A DNA stretch of 64,000 bases from Pseudomonadota bacterium (lineage in GTDB: Bacteria > Pseudomonadota > Gammaproteobacteria > Burkholderiales > Rhodocyclaceae): positions 62,001 to 126,000 of the forward strand of contig JAFEDK010000017.1 of the NCBI GenBank assembly GCA_018241665.1, given 5' to 3'. A model generated the notes under the pieces. That model did no database searches, was not told the origin of the DNA, and saw nothing but the letters and a program-made list of their open reading frames with translations. Every line of letters starts with the position of its first letter. The stretch's first letter is position 1. The position numbers and the translations under genes are program-made. Of this stretch, positions 17,254-28,857 are shown piece after piece.

Positions 17254-17679
17254 ATGGCTGGCCTGCACAAGGACGACCCCATCCCCACCGAGATCAAGCT
17301 GCACCAGGTTTCCCACCGGATGGAGATTGCCTTCGACGACGGCAAGCGTTTTGAATTCACCTACGAGTTCCTGCGCGTATTCTCCCCCTCTGCCGAAGTA
17401 CGTGGACACGGTGTCGGCCAGGAAGTCCTGCAGCTCGGCAAGCGCGACGTGGACATCACGCGCATCGAGCCGGTCGGCAACTACGCGATCCGCCCGGTCT
17501 TCTCCGACGGCCACGACAGCGGACTGTATTCCTGGGACTACCTTTACGAGCTCGGCGAAAAGCGCGACGAGCTGTGGGAATCCTACCTGCTCCGCCTCGC
17601 CACCGAAGGCGGCAGCCGAGACCCTGCCGACCTTCCGCCGCCCGCCCCGAAGACCGGCGGCTGTGGCCATCACCACTGA
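17254..17679 (+). CDS. DUF971 (gamma-butyrobetaine hydroxylase-like N-terminal domain) protein
   Basis: A 141-aa DUF971 protein: [39 protein letters not shown] and the domain's closing [10 protein letters not shown] are characteristic (named by the short parts [15 protein letters not shown] and [10 protein letters not shown]). The tail KTGGCGHHH is rich in His and Cys and could bind a metal. The domain occurs near iron-sulfur and ubiquinone genes in many proteobacteria; its biochemical role is not established to my knowledge. ubiE begins 56 bases downstream, so it probably shares an operon with ubiE-ubiJ. Confidence 0.9.
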   Translation: MAGLHKDDPIPTEIKLHQVSHRMEIAFDDGKRFEFTYEFLRVFSPSAEVRGHGVGQEVLQLGKRDVDITRIEPVGNYAIRPVFSDGHDSGLYSWDYLYELGEKRDELWESYLLRLATEGGSRDPADLPPPAPKTGGCGHHH

Positions 17680-17735
17680 ATCCTGATCGCCGGCCGGGCG
17701 CCGACGATCCAATGCCTCGCTCCCATTTCCAGATC

Positions 17736-18473
17736 ATGAACGACAAGACCACCCATTTCGGCTTCCAGAAAGTGGCCGAATCCGAAAAGGCCAGCAAGGT
17801 CCGCAGCGTTTTCTCCTCCGTCGCCAGCAGCTACGACGTGATGAACGACCTCATGTCCTTTGGCCTGCACCGCTTGTGGAAAGCCTTCACCGTGCAGATT
17901 GCCGGTGTCCGCAAGGGCGACCGGGTGCTCGACGTGGCGGGCGGCACCGCCGACCTGTCGCTGGCCTTTGCCAAGAGGGTCGGCCCGACCGGCCAGGTGT
18001 GGCTCACCGACATCAACCACGCGATGTTGTCCCGTGGCCGCGACCGCGTCGTGGATAACGGCCTCCTGCTGCCGGTCGCCCAATGCGACGCGGAGAAGCT
18101 GCCTTTCCCCGACGACTATTTCGACGTGGTAACGGTGGCCTTCGGCCTGCGCAACATGACCCACAAGGACCAGGCCATTGCCGAAATGCGCCGTGTGCTG
18201 AAGCCCGGCGGCCGCCTGCTGGTGCTGGAGTTCTCCAAGGTCTGGAAACCCCTCGCACCGGCCTACGACTTCTATTCCTTCAAGCTGCTACCGCTGATGG
18301 GTGAAAAGGTCGCCAAGGACGCTGACAGCTACCGCTACCTGGCCGAAAGCATCCGCATGCACCCGGACCAGGAATCCCTCAAGGCGCTAATGGAAGGCGC
18401 TGGACTGACCCGTGTGGAGTACTTCAACATGACTGCCGGCGTGGTTGCGCTGCATCGGGGCTACAAGCTCTGA
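17736..18473 (+). CDS. ubiE: Ubiquinone/menaquinone biosynthesis C-methyltransferase
   Basis: SAM-dependent C-methyltransferase of 245 aa acting on the benzoquinol ring in ubiquinone synthesis. Motifs: [21 protein letters not shown] at the N-terminus (quoted within limits as [19 protein letters not shown]), [20 protein letters not shown] motif [17 protein letters not shown] (about residues 68-83), and the UbiE signature [13 protein letters not shown]. An in-frame ATG 24 bases upstream would add MPRSHFQI; the shorter form matches the family N-terminus. Neither start has a strong ribosome site. It is followed by ubiJ, but ubiB is absent from the expected next position. Confidence 0.95.
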   Translation: MNDKTTHFGFQKVAESEKASKVRSVFSSVASSYDVMNDLMSFGLHRLWKAFTVQIAGVRKGDRVLDVAGGTADLSLAFAKRVGPTGQVWLTDINHAMLSRGRDRVVDNGLLLPVAQCDAEKLPFPDDYFDVVTVAFGLRNMTHKDQAIAEMRRVLKPGGRLLVLEFSKVWKPLAPAYDFYSFKLLPLMGEKVAKDADSYRYLAESIRMHPDQESLKALMEGAGLTRVEYFNMTAGVVALHRGYKL

Positions 18474-18575
18474 AACCGATGACGGCCCTTCCAGCACGGG
18501 CTTCCTGAAGCCTGCTCAGCAGCCTTGTATAGCGCGCGGGGGCCACGGGTCCCCGCAATTCCTCATGGAGTGGAG

Positions 18576-19166
18576 ATGCTTGCCTCATCCGCCATTGCCG
18601 GCCTCAACCATCTGCTTGCCGATGCCCCCTGGGCACGGGAACGTCTGACGCCCTTCAGCGGACGGGTCGCAGCCCTTCGCCTGAGCCCGCTGGAACTCTC
18701 TCTTGGCGTGGATGGCGATGGCTATTTCAACGAGAGCGCAGCCCCCGCGCCCGACGTCACCCTGGAGCTCCCCCTCTCCGCCCTGCCGAAGGCACTTGCG
18801 GGAGGAGCCGATGCGCTGATGGCCGACATCCGCATCAGCGGCAATGCCGACTTCGCCGATACCCTCGGCTTTGTCTTCCGGCAACTCCGCTGGGACGGTG
18901 AGGAGGCCCTGGCCAGACTAATCGGCGACATCGCGGCCCACCGCGCGGTGATGACAGCCCAGAACATCATCGGCTGGCAGCGCCAGGCCGCCCGCAACGC
19001 GGTCGAGAATCTCGTCGAATACTACAGCGAGGAGCGCCCGGTGCTGGTCAAGCACCAGGCGCTGGAAGAACTGGCCGGCGCCAATGCAGCCCTGCGTGAC
19101 GATCTGGCGCGCCTGGAAAAACGGCTTAGCCGGCTCGAAACGGCCCTGTCCCAGACAGCCCGCTGA
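18576..19166 (+). CDS. ubiJ: Ubiquinone biosynthesis accessory factor, SCP2 domain
   Basis: A 196-aa UbiJ-type protein. An SCP2 sterol-carrier-like lipid-binding domain covers about residues 15-110 (ADALMADIRISGNADFADTL), and a C-terminal coiled coil runs from about 160 to the end (NAALRDDLARLEKRLSRLE). By family it helps assemble the Ubi enzyme complex and carry hydrophobic intermediates. The start has GGAGTGGAG directly upstream. It is in the usual place after ubiE. A strong bidirectional terminator follows at 19246. Confidence 0.9.
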   Translation: MLASSAIAGLNHLLADAPWARERLTPFSGRVAALRLSPLELSLGVDGDGYFNESAAPAPDVTLELPLSALPKALAGGADALMADIRISGNADFADTLGFVFRQLRWDGEEALARLIGDIAAHRAVMTAQNIIGWQRQAARNAVENLVEYYSEERPVLVKHQALEELAGANAALRDDLARLEKRLSRLETALSQTAR

Positions 19167-19202
19167 CACAGCCTGCCGGCGGGTCTGATCTTTGGGCGCA
19201 GC

Positions 19203-19222
19203 TGGGCGAATTCATTCGCCCA
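19203..19222. repeat. Half-copy of the palindromic element
   Basis: Only one nested palindrome, GGGCGAATTCATTCGCCC, with flanking T/A is present, without a second arm. It lies between ubiJ and the terminator. It is a solo unit of the family seen at ten other sites. Confidence 0.75.
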
Positions 19223-19245
19223 CAAATCCCTTCACTCCGGAAAAG

Positions 19246-19277
19246 AAAAAAGGCAGTCCTCACGGACTGCCTTTTTT
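19246..19277. terminator. Bidirectional intrinsic terminator between ubiJ and atpC
   Basis: Perfect stem GGCAGTCC/GGACTGCC with a TCAC loop, flanked by six A on the left and six T on the right, so it can end transcription of ubiJ (plus) and of the atp operon (minus). Confidence 0.93.
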
Positions 19278-19298
19278 CCTTGCAACCAATCGTCTCGA

Positions 19299-19724
19299 TC
19301 AGTGACCGCGCTTCTTCAGCTTGCTGATTGCCGCGATCTGAGCCAGAGCCGATGCCAGTTCGGACTGGGCCTTGGCGTACTCCAGGGCGGAACCCTGGTT
19401 CTGCAAGGCTTCTTCCGCCAGGCGCTTGGCTTCCAGCGCCTTCGCTTCGTCCAGATCCTTGCCACGGATGGCGGTATCCGCCAGAACCGTCACGAGGTTG
19501 GGCTGAACTTCCAGCAGGCCGCCGGCCACAAAAACCAGTTCCTCTTCGGGCTGGTTCTGGACCTTGACGCGCACGGCGCCCGGCTTGATCCGGGTCATCA
19601 ACGGCATGTGGCCGGGCAGAATGCCGAGCTCGCCGGCTTCGCCGGGCAGAGCCACGAATTCGGCCAGACCGGAGAAGATCTGCTCTTCTGCGCTGACGAT
19701 GTCGACGTGAATGGTCATTGCCAT
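19299..19724 (-). CDS. atpC: ATP synthase F1 epsilon subunit
   Basis: A 141-aa epsilon subunit. The N-terminal beta sandwich has [35 protein letters not shown] (in part [14 protein letters not shown]) and [22 protein letters not shown]; the C-terminal helical pair ends [16 protein letters not shown]. It links gamma to the c-ring and can inhibit ATP hydrolysis. GAGGAAA precedes the start. It is the last gene of the operon before the terminator. Confidence 0.97.
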   Translation of the reverse strand: MAMTIHVDIVSAEEQIFSGLAEFVALPGEAGELGILPGHMPLMTRIKPGAVRVKVQNQPEEELVFVAGGLLEVQPNLVTVLADTAIRGKDLDEAKALEAKRLAEEALQNQGSALEYAKAQSELASALAQIAAISKLKKRGH

Positions 19725-19781
19725 AGCTATTTCCTCCTCAAACCGGCGACGCTAGGCGCCGCCGGGCGATGGTCGCATTGA

Positions 19782-21185
<1,404 letters not shown>

Positions 21186-22055
21186 TTACACCGCGGCTGC
21201 GCCGCCGACAATTTCGGACAGTTCCTTCGTGATCGCGGCCTGACGGGTCTTGTTGTAGACCAGTTGCAGTTCGCCGATCACGCTTCCTGCGTTGTCGGAA
21301 GCTGCCTTCATCGCCACCATCCGGGCACTCTGTTCGGACGCCATGTTCTCGGCGACAGCCTGGTACACCAGCGCTTCGACATAGCGCACCAGGAGTTCGT
21401 CGATCACCACCTGCGCATCCGGCTCGTAGAGGTAGTCCCAGTTCCCTTCCGGGGTACCGAGACGCTCGCCGGTCAGCGGGAGAAGCTGCTCAAGCTGGGG
21501 TTCCTGCTTCATCGTGTTGATGAAGCGGGAGTAAACAATGTGCACTTCATCCAGCTCGCCATTCTGGAACGCATCGATCATGACCTTGACGGGCCCGATC
21601 AGCTTTTCCAGATGGGGGGTATCCCCGAGCTGGGTGACGTGCGAGACCACCTTGGCACCAAGGCGCTGCATGAAACCCAGCCCCTTGTTGCCGATGGCGG
21701 TCACGCGGATGTCGCTGACACCCTTGCTTTCCCAATTCTTGAGCGCATTCAACCCGACACGCAGAGTGTTGGTGTTGAGGCCGCCGCACAGACCCTTGTC
21801 GGTCGTGACGACGATCAGCCCCACACGCTTGGCATTGTCCTTCTTGACGAGGAACGGATGCTTGTAGTCGGTGATGTTGGCTGCAGACAGATTCGCGGCG
21901 AGACGGCGGATCTTCTCGGCGTAGGGACGGGCTGCACGCATGCGGTCCTGAGCTTTACGCATCTTGGACGCTGCGACCATCTCCATGGCCTTGGTGATCT
22001 TTTTAGTGTTCTGGACACTCTTGATCTTGTTACGGATCTCTTTGCCGCTAGCCAT
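21186..22055 (-). CDS. atpG: ATP synthase F1 gamma subunit
   Basis: A 289-aa rotor shaft subunit. The N-terminal coiled coil starts [20 protein letters not shown] and the C-terminal helix ends [23 protein letters not shown] (key part [14 protein letters not shown]), both diagnostic. [13 protein letters not shown] is in the middle domain. Spacing to atpA is 21 bases. Confidence 0.98.
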   Translation of the reverse strand: MASGKEIRNKIKSVQNTKKITKAMEMVAASKMRKAQDRMRAARPYAEKIRRLAANLSAANITDYKHPFLVKKDNAKRVGLIVVTTDKGLCGGLNTNTLRVGLNALKNWESKGVSDIRVTAIGNKGLGFMQRLGAKVVSHVTQLGDTPHLEKLIGPVKVMIDAFQNGELDEVHIVYSRFINTMKQEPQLEQLLPLTGERLGTPEGNWDYLYEPDAQVVIDELLVRYVEALVYQAVAENMASEQSARMVAMKAASDNAGSVIGELQLVYNKTRQAAITKELSEIVGGAAAV

Positions 22056-22076
22056 ATTGCTCTCCGTATGCCCGCG

Positions 22077-23615
22077 TTAAGCCCAGCTCTTCTTGAACTC
22101 TTCGATGACGGCGGCGAGTTGCTTGTTGCCTTCGGCGTCGAGGTCCTTGGTCGCTTCGATCTTGGCAACCAGATCGGCGGCCTTGGTCTTCACGTACTGG
22201 TGCATCGCGGCTTCGCAAGCGAGGGCACGCTTGACTTCGACATCGTCGAAAGCGCCCTTCTCGACTGCGAACAGAGTGATCGCCATTTCGGAAACCGACA
22301 GCGGAGCGTACTGCTGCTGCTTCATCAGTTCCGTAACCAGGCGACCGCGCTCAAGCTGCTTGCGGGTGGCTTCGTCCAGATCGGAAGCGAACTGCGCGAA
22401 CGCAGCCAGCTCACGGTACTGGGCCAGTGCCAGACGCACACCGCCGCCGAGCTTCTTGATGATCTTGGTCTGGGCTGCGCCACCGACGCGGGACACCGAG
22501 ATACCCGCGTTGATGGCGGGACGGATACCAGCGTTGAAAAGGTCGGTTTCCAGGAAGATCTGGCCGTCGGTAATCGAGATCACGTTGGTCGGAACGAACG
22601 CGGAAACGTCGCCGGCCTGGGTTTCGATCACGGGGAGAGCGGTCAGAGAACCGGTCTTGCCCTTGACTTCACCCTTCGTGTATTGCTCGACGTACTCCTC
22701 GGACACGCGGGCAGCGCGCTCGAGCAGACGGGAGTGCAGGTAGAACACGTCGCCAGGGTAGGCTTCACGGCCGGGGGGACGACGCAGCAGCAGGGACACC
22801 TGACGGTAGGCCCAGGCTTGCTTGGTCAGATCGTCATAAACGATCAGGGCATCTTGACCGCGATCGCGGAAGTATTCGCCCATGGTGCAGCCGGAGTACG
22901 GAGCGATGTACTGCATCGCAGCGGACTCGGAAGCGGTGGCGGCAACGACGATGGTGTATTCCAGGGCGCCGTTTTCTTCCAGCTTGCGGACCACGTTGGC
23001 GATGGTCGAAGCCTTCTGACCGACCGCAACGTAGATACAAATCATGTTTTCGCCCTTTTGGTTGATGATCGCATCAACCGCAACGGCAGTCTTACCGGTC
23101 TGACGGTCGCCGATGATCAGCTCACGCTGACCACGACCGACGGGAACCATGGAATCGACGGACTTCAGACCGGTTTGCACCGGCTGGGAAACCGACTTAC
23201 GCCAGATCACGCCCGGAGCAACCTTTTCGATCGGCTCGGTAACCTTGGCGTTGATCGGGCCCTTGCCGTCGATCGGCTGGCCCAGGGAGTTGACCACACG
23301 GCCAACCAGCTCGGGACCAACAGGAACTTCCAGAATGCGACCGGTACACTTGACGGTGTCGCCTTCGGAAATGCCCTCGTACTCACCCAGCACCACGGCG
23401 CCGACGGAGTCGCGCTCGAGGTTCATGGCGAGGCCGAAAACGTTGCCGGGGAATTCCAGCATTTCGCCCTGCATGGCATCGGAGAGGCCGTGGATACGGC
23501 AGATACCGTCGGTCACTGAAACCACGGTACCCTCGGTGCGGGCATTCGCGGACAGCTGCAGGTTCTGAATCCGACTCTTGATCAGGTCACTGATTTCAGA
23601 GGGGTTGAGTTGCAT
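22077..23615 (-). CDS. atpA: ATP synthase F1 alpha subunit
   Basis: A 512-aa non-catalytic nucleotide-binding subunit. It begins [17 protein letters not shown]. The P-loop is [16 protein letters not shown] near residue 170; [17 protein letters not shown] and [28 protein letters not shown] (part [14 protein letters not shown]) follow. [16 protein letters not shown] is near residue 370. Length is standard (about 513). Confidence 0.98.
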   Translation of the reverse strand: MQLNPSEISDLIKSRIQNLQLSANARTEGTVVSVTDGICRIHGLSDAMQGEMLEFPGNVFGLAMNLERDSVGAVVLGEYEGISEGDTVKCTGRILEVPVGPELVGRVVNSLGQPIDGKGPINAKVTEPIEKVAPGVIWRKSVSQPVQTGLKSVDSMVPVGRGQRELIIGDRQTGKTAVAVDAIINQKGENMICIYVAVGQKASTIANVVRKLEENGALEYTIVVAATASESAAMQYIAPYSGCTMGEYFRDRGQDALIVYDDLTKQAWAYRQVSLLLRRPPGREAYPGDVFYLHSRLLERAARVSEEYVEQYTKGEVKGKTGSLTALPVIETQAGDVSAFVPTNVISITDGQIFLETDLFNAGIRPAINAGISVSRVGGAAQTKIIKKLGGGVRLALAQYRELAAFAQFASDLDEATRKQLERGRLVTELMKQQQYAPLSVSEMAITLFAVEKGAFDDVEVKRALACEAAMHQYVKTKAADLVAKIEATKDLDAEGNKQLAAVIEEFKKSWA

Positions 23616-23626
23616 TGCTTATGCTC

Positions 23627-24163
23627 CTAGTTCTTTAGCGCGGCGGCCATGTTCGCGAGCTTGCCGCGGACCGAGGCGTCGATGACTTCATCCCCAACGG
23701 CGATCTTTACCCCACCAATCAATTCGGGGTCGACGCTGACGGTCACGTTGAGCTTGGCCTTGAAGCGGGCTTCAAGGTCGGCAACCAGTGCGTTCAGCGT
23801 GGCATCGTCCATCGGGAAGGCGGAGGTGATGTTCGCCTCCTTGACACCTTCGTGTTCGTTCTTGAGTTCAACGAACAGGTCACGGATCTCGGGAAGCACT
23901 TGCAGACGCTCGTTCTCAACCAGGACGCGGACGTAGTTCTGCTGTTCGGCAGACAGTCCGGCGCCGGCGACATCGAGGAAAAGCCCTGCCAGTTGTTCCG
24001 GCAGGAGCTTGGGATCGGCGATGCAATCCCGCATTTGCGCATCGCTGGCTACGGTAGCCAGACGATCAAGTGCTTCCGACCAAGGCCCCAGCGCGTTGCC
24101 CGCGGAAGCGAGCTGAAATGCCGCTTCAGCATAGGGGCGTGCGATGGTGACGTTCTCGGCCAT
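23627..24163 (-). CDS. atpH: ATP synthase F1 delta subunit
   Basis: A 178-aa stalk subunit. The N-terminal domain has [15 protein letters not shown]. The C-terminal domain contains the family signature region [28 protein letters not shown] (part [20 protein letters not shown]). It joins the b subunits to the top of F1. It is separated from atpF by three bases. Confidence 0.97.
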   Translation of the reverse strand: MAENVTIARPYAEAAFQLASAGNALGPWSEALDRLATVASDAQMRDCIADPKLLPEQLAGLFLDVAGAGLSAEQQNYVRVLVENERLQVLPEIRDLFVELKNEHEGVKEANITSAFPMDDATLNALVADLEARFKAKLNVTVSVDPELIGGVKIAVGDEVIDASVRGKLANMAAALKN

Positions 24164-24166
24164 GGC

Positions 24167-24640
24167 TTATTGAAGTTCCTGTTTCAGGTTGGCCAGCAGA
24201 TCGGCGTGGGCCTGAGCGTTGATTTCCTTGCGGAGAATCTTCTCGGCGCCAGCGACGGCGAGTTGGGCGACCTGATCACGCAGGGCTTCCTTGGCGCGTT
24301 GAGCAGCGACACCGGCTTCGGCTTCGGCGGCTTCACGAGCCTGGGCAATGATACGGGCGGCTTCGGCGCGAGCTTCATCGAGGAAGGAAGCAGCCTGCTT
24401 TTCAGCAGAGGCACGCACGTCCGTAGCGGACTCGCGGGCCTTGCGCAGCTCTTCAACGACTTTCTTCTCGGCATGAGCGAGATCGCTCTTCGCCTTGTCC
24501 GCAGCCGCCAGCCCGTCGGCGATCTTCTTCGCGCGCTCATCGAGTGCCTTCACAATGGGGGGCCACACGAACTTCATCGTGACCCACGCCAGAATGAAGA
24601 ACACAACGAGCTGGGCTACCAGGGTTGCGTTCAAATTCAC
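24167..24640 (-). CDS. atpF: ATP synthase F0 b subunit
   Basis: A 157-aa peripheral stalk subunit with one N-terminal membrane helix ([20 protein letters not shown]). It is followed by a long alanine- and charge-rich coiled coil ([21 protein letters not shown]). Start and length are standard for the family. Confidence 0.97.
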   Translation of the reverse strand: MNLNATLVAQLVVFFILAWVTMKFVWPPIVKALDERAKKIADGLAAADKAKSDLAHAEKKVVEELRKARESATDVRASAEKQAASFLDEARAEAARIIAQAREAAEAEAGVAAQRAKEALRDQVAQLAVAGAEKILRKEINAQAHADLLANLKQELQ

Positions 24641-24675
24641 GGTAATCTTCCTTTAGTCAGGTTGAACCGCGAAAC

Positions 24676-24945
<270 letters not shown>

Positions 24946-24992
24946 TTAAATTGAAACTAAAACTGCAAATTGAAACTTGAAACCGGGACTGC

Positions 24993-25835
24993 TTAGTGGC
25001 TTTCGTGAGCCTGGCCGATATACACCAGGGTCAGCATCATGAAGATGAATGCCTGCAGCGCGACGATCAGGATGTGGAAGACGGCCCAGATGGAACCGGC
25101 AACGATGTGGCCGAGAAAACCGAAGACGGTGGCGGTGCCGCCCATCAGAGCGATCAGCATGAAGACCAGCTCGCCGGCGTACATGTTGCCGAACAGTCGC
25201 ATGCCGTGGGAAACGGTCTTGGCCAGGAATTCGATCATCTGCATCAGGAAATTGACCGGATACAGCAGCGGGTGGGAGCCGAAGGGCGCGGTGAAGAGCT
25301 CATGCACCCAGCCGCCGAAACCCTTGATCTTGATGTTGTAGTACACGCAGATCAGCAGCACGCCGATGGACATGCCGAGAGTGCCGTTCAGGTCGGCAGT
25401 CGGAACGACACGCAGGAAGGCATGCTCATCACCGGAAATCAGCGCCCAGATCTTGGGAAGCAGATCGACCGGCAGGAAGTCCATGGAGTTCATCAGGAAG
25501 ATCCAGAAGAACACCGTGAGGGCAACAGGAGCAACGAACTTGCGGGATTCGGCGCTATGCACGATGCCCTTGGCCTGGTCGGCAACCATTTCGACGAGGA
25601 TTTCGATGGCAGCCTGAAAACGGCCGGGAACACCGGAAGTGGCAGCGCTGGCGGCCTTGATCAGGATCAGCAGCGTGACGATGCCGAGACCGATGGAGAA
25701 AAACAGCGTATCGACGTTCCACACGCTCCAGTCGATGATCGCGCTCTGGGCGTGACCAGTCGAATTGAAGTGGGTCAAGTGGTGGACAATGTATTCACCC
25801 GCGGTAGGGGCGTGTGCTTCGTGGCCAGTGCTCAT
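24993..25835 (-). CDS. atpB: ATP synthase F0 a subunit
   Basis: A 280-aa membrane subunit with proton half-channels. The start at [20 protein letters not shown] follows family usage; an upstream in-frame extension would overlap the atpI gene. The essential Arg is in the helix [22 protein letters not shown] (part [15 protein letters not shown]). The last helix ends [19 protein letters not shown]. Confidence 0.96.
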   Translation of the reverse strand: MSTGHEAHAPTAGEYIVHHLTHFNSTGHAQSAIIDWSVWNVDTLFFSIGLGIVTLLILIKAASAATSGVPGRFQAAIEILVEMVADQAKGIVHSAESRKFVAPVALTVFFWIFLMNSMDFLPVDLLPKIWALISGDEHAFLRVVPTADLNGTLGMSIGVLLICVYYNIKIKGFGGWVHELFTAPFGSHPLLYPVNFLMQMIEFLAKTVSHGMRLFGNMYAGELVFMLIALMGGTATVFGFLGHIVAGSIWAVFHILIVALQAFIFMMLTLVYIGQAHESH

Positions 25836-25837
25836 GG

Positions 25838-26179
25838 TCAGGTCTTCACCAAAAATGCAAATAAATTCGCCTTCAGCGCCACGACCAACCCGAGAAACAA
25901 CGCCAACCAATGGACGTCTGGATACACGAGTCGAACGGTCGCCAACAATCCTACGGTTGACGCGATCTTCAAGAACTCGCCAACAAAAAACGCAAGCGGG
26001 TACGACGCTGCTGGACGCTTGGAAACCGCGTGCAGACGCAGGGCGAAAAACAAATTGGGAAGAACACAGGCTGCGCCTCCCAACGCCGCCGACAACGCAC
26101 CGCGCACCCCTGAAAATGCTCCAGCGATCAATGCCGCCAGAATCGTCGCGCCTACCTGCAGGAATACCGCTTTTAACAT
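25838..26179 (-). CDS. atpI: ATP synthase assembly/regulatory subunit I
   Basis: A 113-aa protein with four hydrophobic segments, typical of AtpI, first in the atp operon. It starts [20 protein letters not shown] and carries the polar [15 protein letters not shown] helix common to AtpI. It probably assists c-ring assembly. The start at 26179 has AGAGAG upstream; a longer reading frame would pass through the promoter, so it is rejected. Its stop is two bases before the atpB start. Confidence 0.9.
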   Translation of the reverse strand: MLKAVFLQVGATILAALIAGAFSGVRGALSAALGGAACVLPNLFFALRLHAVSKRPAASYPLAFFVGEFLKIASTVGLLATVRLVYPDVHWLALFLGLVVALKANLFAFLVKT

Positions 26180-26236
26180 TGGCTCTCTGCGTGGCACGTC
26201 GGGTGTTGCGCCGTCCGCCGTACGAAAAACATGTAG

Positions 26237-26265
26237 ATGATAGGGGTTAACCGCAGCCAAGTCAA
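26237..26265 (-). promoter_or_regulatory. Sigma-70-type promoter of the atp operon
   Basis: On the minus strand TTGACT (-35, complement of 26260-26265) and TATCAT (-10, complement of 26237-26242) are separated by exactly 17 bases; each matches consensus at five of six positions. Transcription would start near 26229, giving a leader of about 50 bases before atpI. Confidence 0.75.
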
Positions 26266-26329
26266 TCCTCGCGGCGGCGCAGCATCCATTTGGCCTGTTT
26301 CACGAATTTCGTTTTCATCACGTCATTCA

Positions 26330-26367
26330 TTGACAAATTCCAAAAACATATCGATCATTATCGATAT
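26330..26367 (+). promoter_or_regulatory. Promoter and overlapping operator of the arsR-type gene
   Basis: A consensus -35 TTGACA is at 26330-26335. The likely -10 lies 17-18 bases later inside a perfect inverted repeat, ATATCGAT-CATT-ATCGATAT, at 26348-26367. The repeat also covers the first two bases of the ATG at 26366. The transcription start would be at or near the ATG and there is no ribosome site, so the mRNA may be leaderless. A repressor bound here would block its own gene and the lipid operon behind it. Confidence 0.7.
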
Positions 26368-26677
26368 GAAAAACGATTACTCTCGTGCCATCCCCGAAGA
26401 GTGGCGCGAAACATCCGCTGTATTCACGGCACTGGGCGACGAACACCGTCAGCGCATCCTGCTGACTTTCGAGCCCGGCGAGCGCCTCAACGTCGGCCAG
26501 ATCGCCGAAGTATCCACGCTGGCGCGCTCGACGGTGTCCCACCACCTGAAGGTCCTGCGCGAAGCCGGGGTGCTTATTGCCGAGCGGGAAGGCAAGGAAA
26601 TCTACTTCCATGTGAACAAGGCCTATCTGCAGGACATCCTCGGCACCGTGCTGGACTACCTCTCCACCAACCTCTGA
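26366..26677 (+). CDS. ArsR/SmtB-family winged-helix regulator
   Basis: A 103-aa regulator. The helix-turn-helix is VGQIAEVSTLARSTVSHHLKVLREAGVL (part VSTLARSTVSHHLKVLREAG), followed by the beta wing EREGKEIYFHVN. The metal-binding ELCVCDL motif of ArsR/SmtB sensors is absent (the corresponding stretch is RSTVSHHL), so it does not look like a canonical metal sensor at that site. It is first in a seven-gene plus-strand run and is separated from the Aas-like gene by 16 bases. The palindrome over its start codon suggests autoregulation. The effector is unknown; a lipid or thiol signal would fit the operon but is only inference. Confidence 0.87.
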   Translation: MKNDYSRAIPEEWRETSAVFTALGDEHRQRILLTFEPGERLNVGQIAEVSTLARSTVSHHLKVLREAGVLIAEREGKEIYFHVNKAYLQDILGTVLDYLSTNL

Positions 26678-26693
26678 GCCATTTCCAACAACC

Positions 26694-28832
26694 ATGCGAT
26701 CGTTCATCAAGGCCATCCTTCGCAGTATTGCGGCATTGCTGTTCCGCGTCCGTCTCATCGGCACCCCGGCAGAGCGACATGAACGCCTGCTGATCATCGC
26801 CAACCATGAGTCCTTCCTCGACGGCCTGCTGCTGGGCCTGTTCCTCCCCTTCGATCCGGTCTTCGTAGTCCACACCGGCATTGCGCAGAATCCGTTCTTC
26901 CGTCTTGCGCTGTCACTGGTGGACTACCTCGCGGTCGATCCGACCAGCCCGATGGCAATGAAGAAAGTCATCCGCCTGATCGAAAGCGGACGTCCGGTCG
27001 TCATATTCCCGGAAGGACGCATCACGACGACCGGCAGCCTGATGAAGACCTACGATGGCCCGGCCTTCGTGGCGGCCAAGACCGGCGCGACTATCCTGCC
27101 GGTCCGTATCGACGGCGCCGCCCGAACGTACTTCTCGCGCCTCGCATCCCATGTGCCACGGCGGCTCTTTCCGCGGATCATGCTGAGCATCCAGCCGACT
27201 ACCCGATTGCCGATGCCCGAGGGTGCCACAGCCCGCGTGCGCCGGCGGAAGGCTGGGGAAGCCATGCGTCAGCTGATGCAGGAACTGATCTTCGCAACCC
27301 GCCCCGACCAGACCCTGTTCGAAACCCTGCTCGATGCGGCCGATATCCAGGGACGCAAGCACCGTCTGCTCGAAGACCTGAAACAAATCGAATACAGCTA
27401 CGGCGACTTGATCAAGATGGCCCTCGCCCTCGGACGCCTGGTGGCGCGGGAAAGCCGGCAGGGTGAAGCAGTCGGCCTGCTACTGCCCAACCTTACCGCC
27501 ACCCTCGGCCTGATCTTCGGTCTGACCGCCCACCGCCGGGTTGCCGCGATGCTCAACTACACGGCCGGCACGGAAGGCATGCAGACCGCCTGCACGGCGG
27601 CGCAGATCCGTACCATCGTGACCTCCCGCGCCTTCGTCGAACAGGCGAAGCTGGGCGACAAGCTGGGCGCGCTGCGCGACGTACGGCTGATCTACCTCGA
27701 GGACCTGCGCGAGAAGATCAGCCTTGGCGACAAGCTGTGGCTGGTGCTGTGGGCGCTGCGTTTCCCGCGCACGGCCTTGCCTGCAGGATCGCCGGAGGAT
27801 CCTGCGGTGGTGTTGTTCACGTCCGGTTCGGAGGGCAAGCCGAAGGGCGTCGTGCTGTCCCACCGGGCCCTGCTGGCCAATGTCGCGCAGATCCGCGCGG
27901 TCGTCGATCTGTCGATCGACGACAAGATCCTCAATGCGCTGCCGCTGTTCCACTCCTTTGGTCTCACCGCTGGCGCACTGCTGCCAGTGTTGAGCGGCGC
28001 CAAGGTCTTCCTCTATCCGTCACCACTGCACTACCGGGTGATTCCGGAACTGGCCTACGACCGCAACTGCACCGTGCTGCTCGGCACCAGCACCTTCCTT
28101 GGCAATTACGCCAAGTTCGCCCACCCCTACGATTTCTATCGCCTGCGCTACGTCATCGCCGGTGCCGAAAAACTGGGAACACCGGTGCGCGACCTGTGGT
28201 TCGAGAAGTTCGGCATCCGCATCTTCGAAGGCTACGGTGCGACCGAAACCGCCCCTGTGCTGGCGGTCAATACGCCGATGGCCTTCCGCAGCGGCACCGT
28301 CGGCCAGTTCCTGCCCGGCGTCCAGCACAAGCTGGTGGAGGTCCCCGGCATTCCGGGCGGCGGCATGTTGCACGTGAAATGCCCGAACCTGATGTCTGGC
28401 TATCTGCGCGTCGAAGCACCCGGCGTGCTGCAGGCGCCGACATCCGCGGCTGGCGACGGCTGGTACGAGACCGGCGACGTGGTGGATATCGACGTGGACG
28501 GCTTCGTGAAGATCGTCGGGCGCATCAAGCGCTTTGCCAAGGTCGCCGGCGAAATGGTGTCGCTGGAAGTCGTCGAGAAACTGGCCAATAGCAGCTCCCC
28601 CGCGGCCCAACATGCAGCCTCGACCCGCCCTGACGCAGCCCGCGGCGAAACCATCCTGCTGTACACGACGGACAGGAGCCTGACCCGGGAACACCTGCAG
28701 ACCGCCGCACGCGACAGCGGGTGGCCGGAAATCGCCGTGCCACGCCAGATCATCGCTGTGGAAGCACTGCCGCTGCTGGGCACCGGCAAGATCGACTACG
28801 TCACCCTGAAACAATGGGCCGAACAGGCCTGA
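26694..28832 (+). CDS. aas: Aas-like acyltransferase / acyl-ACP synthetase fusion
   Basis: A 712-aa two-domain protein. Residues about 15-200 are a PlsC-type acyltransferase: NHESFLD (HX4D, residue 37 on) and FPEGRITTTGSLMKTYDGPAFVA (part FPEGRITTTG). Residues about 210-712 are an AMP-binding adenylating domain: FTSGSEGKPKGVVLSHRAL near residue 375, EGYGATETAPVL, YETGDVVDIDVDGF, and GTGKIDYVTLKQ with the C-terminal catalytic Lys. By analogy with E. coli Aas it re-acylates lysophosphatidylethanolamine at the inner membrane. No clear ribosome site is seen before the ATG. The LplT-like flippase two genes on supports lysophospholipid repair. Confidence 0.9.
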   Translation: MRSFIKAILRSIAALLFRVRLIGTPAERHERLLIIANHESFLDGLLLGLFLPFDPVFVVHTGIAQNPFFRLALSLVDYLAVDPTSPMAMKKVIRLIESGRPVVIFPEGRITTTGSLMKTYDGPAFVAAKTGATILPVRIDGAARTYFSRLASHVPRRLFPRIMLSIQPTTRLPMPEGATARVRRRKAGEAMRQLMQELIFATRPDQTLFETLLDAADIQGRKHRLLEDLKQIEYSYGDLIKMALALGRLVARESRQGEAVGLLLPNLTATLGLIFGLTAHRRVAAMLNYTAGTEGMQTACTAAQIRTIVTSRAFVEQAKLGDKLGALRDVRLIYLEDLREKISLGDKLWLVLWALRFPRTALPAGSPEDPAVVLFTSGSEGKPKGVVLSHRALLANVAQIRAVVDLSIDDKILNALPLFHSFGLTAGALLPVLSGAKVFLYPSPLHYRVIPELAYDRNCTVLLGTSTFLGNYAKFAHPYDFYRLRYVIAGAEKLGTPVRDLWFEKFGIRIFEGYGATETAPVLAVNTPMAFRSGTVGQFLPGVQHKLVEVPGIPGGGMLHVKCPNLMSGYLRVEAPGVLQAPTSAAGDGWYETGDVVDIDVDGFVKIVGRIKRFAKVAGEMVSLEVVEKLANSSSPAAQHAASTRPDAARGETILLYTTDRSLTREHLQTAARDSGWPEIAVPRQIIAVEALPLLGTGKIDYVTLKQWAEQA

Positions 28833-28857
28833 TCAAAACGCTTGAAGGAGTCCGCCG

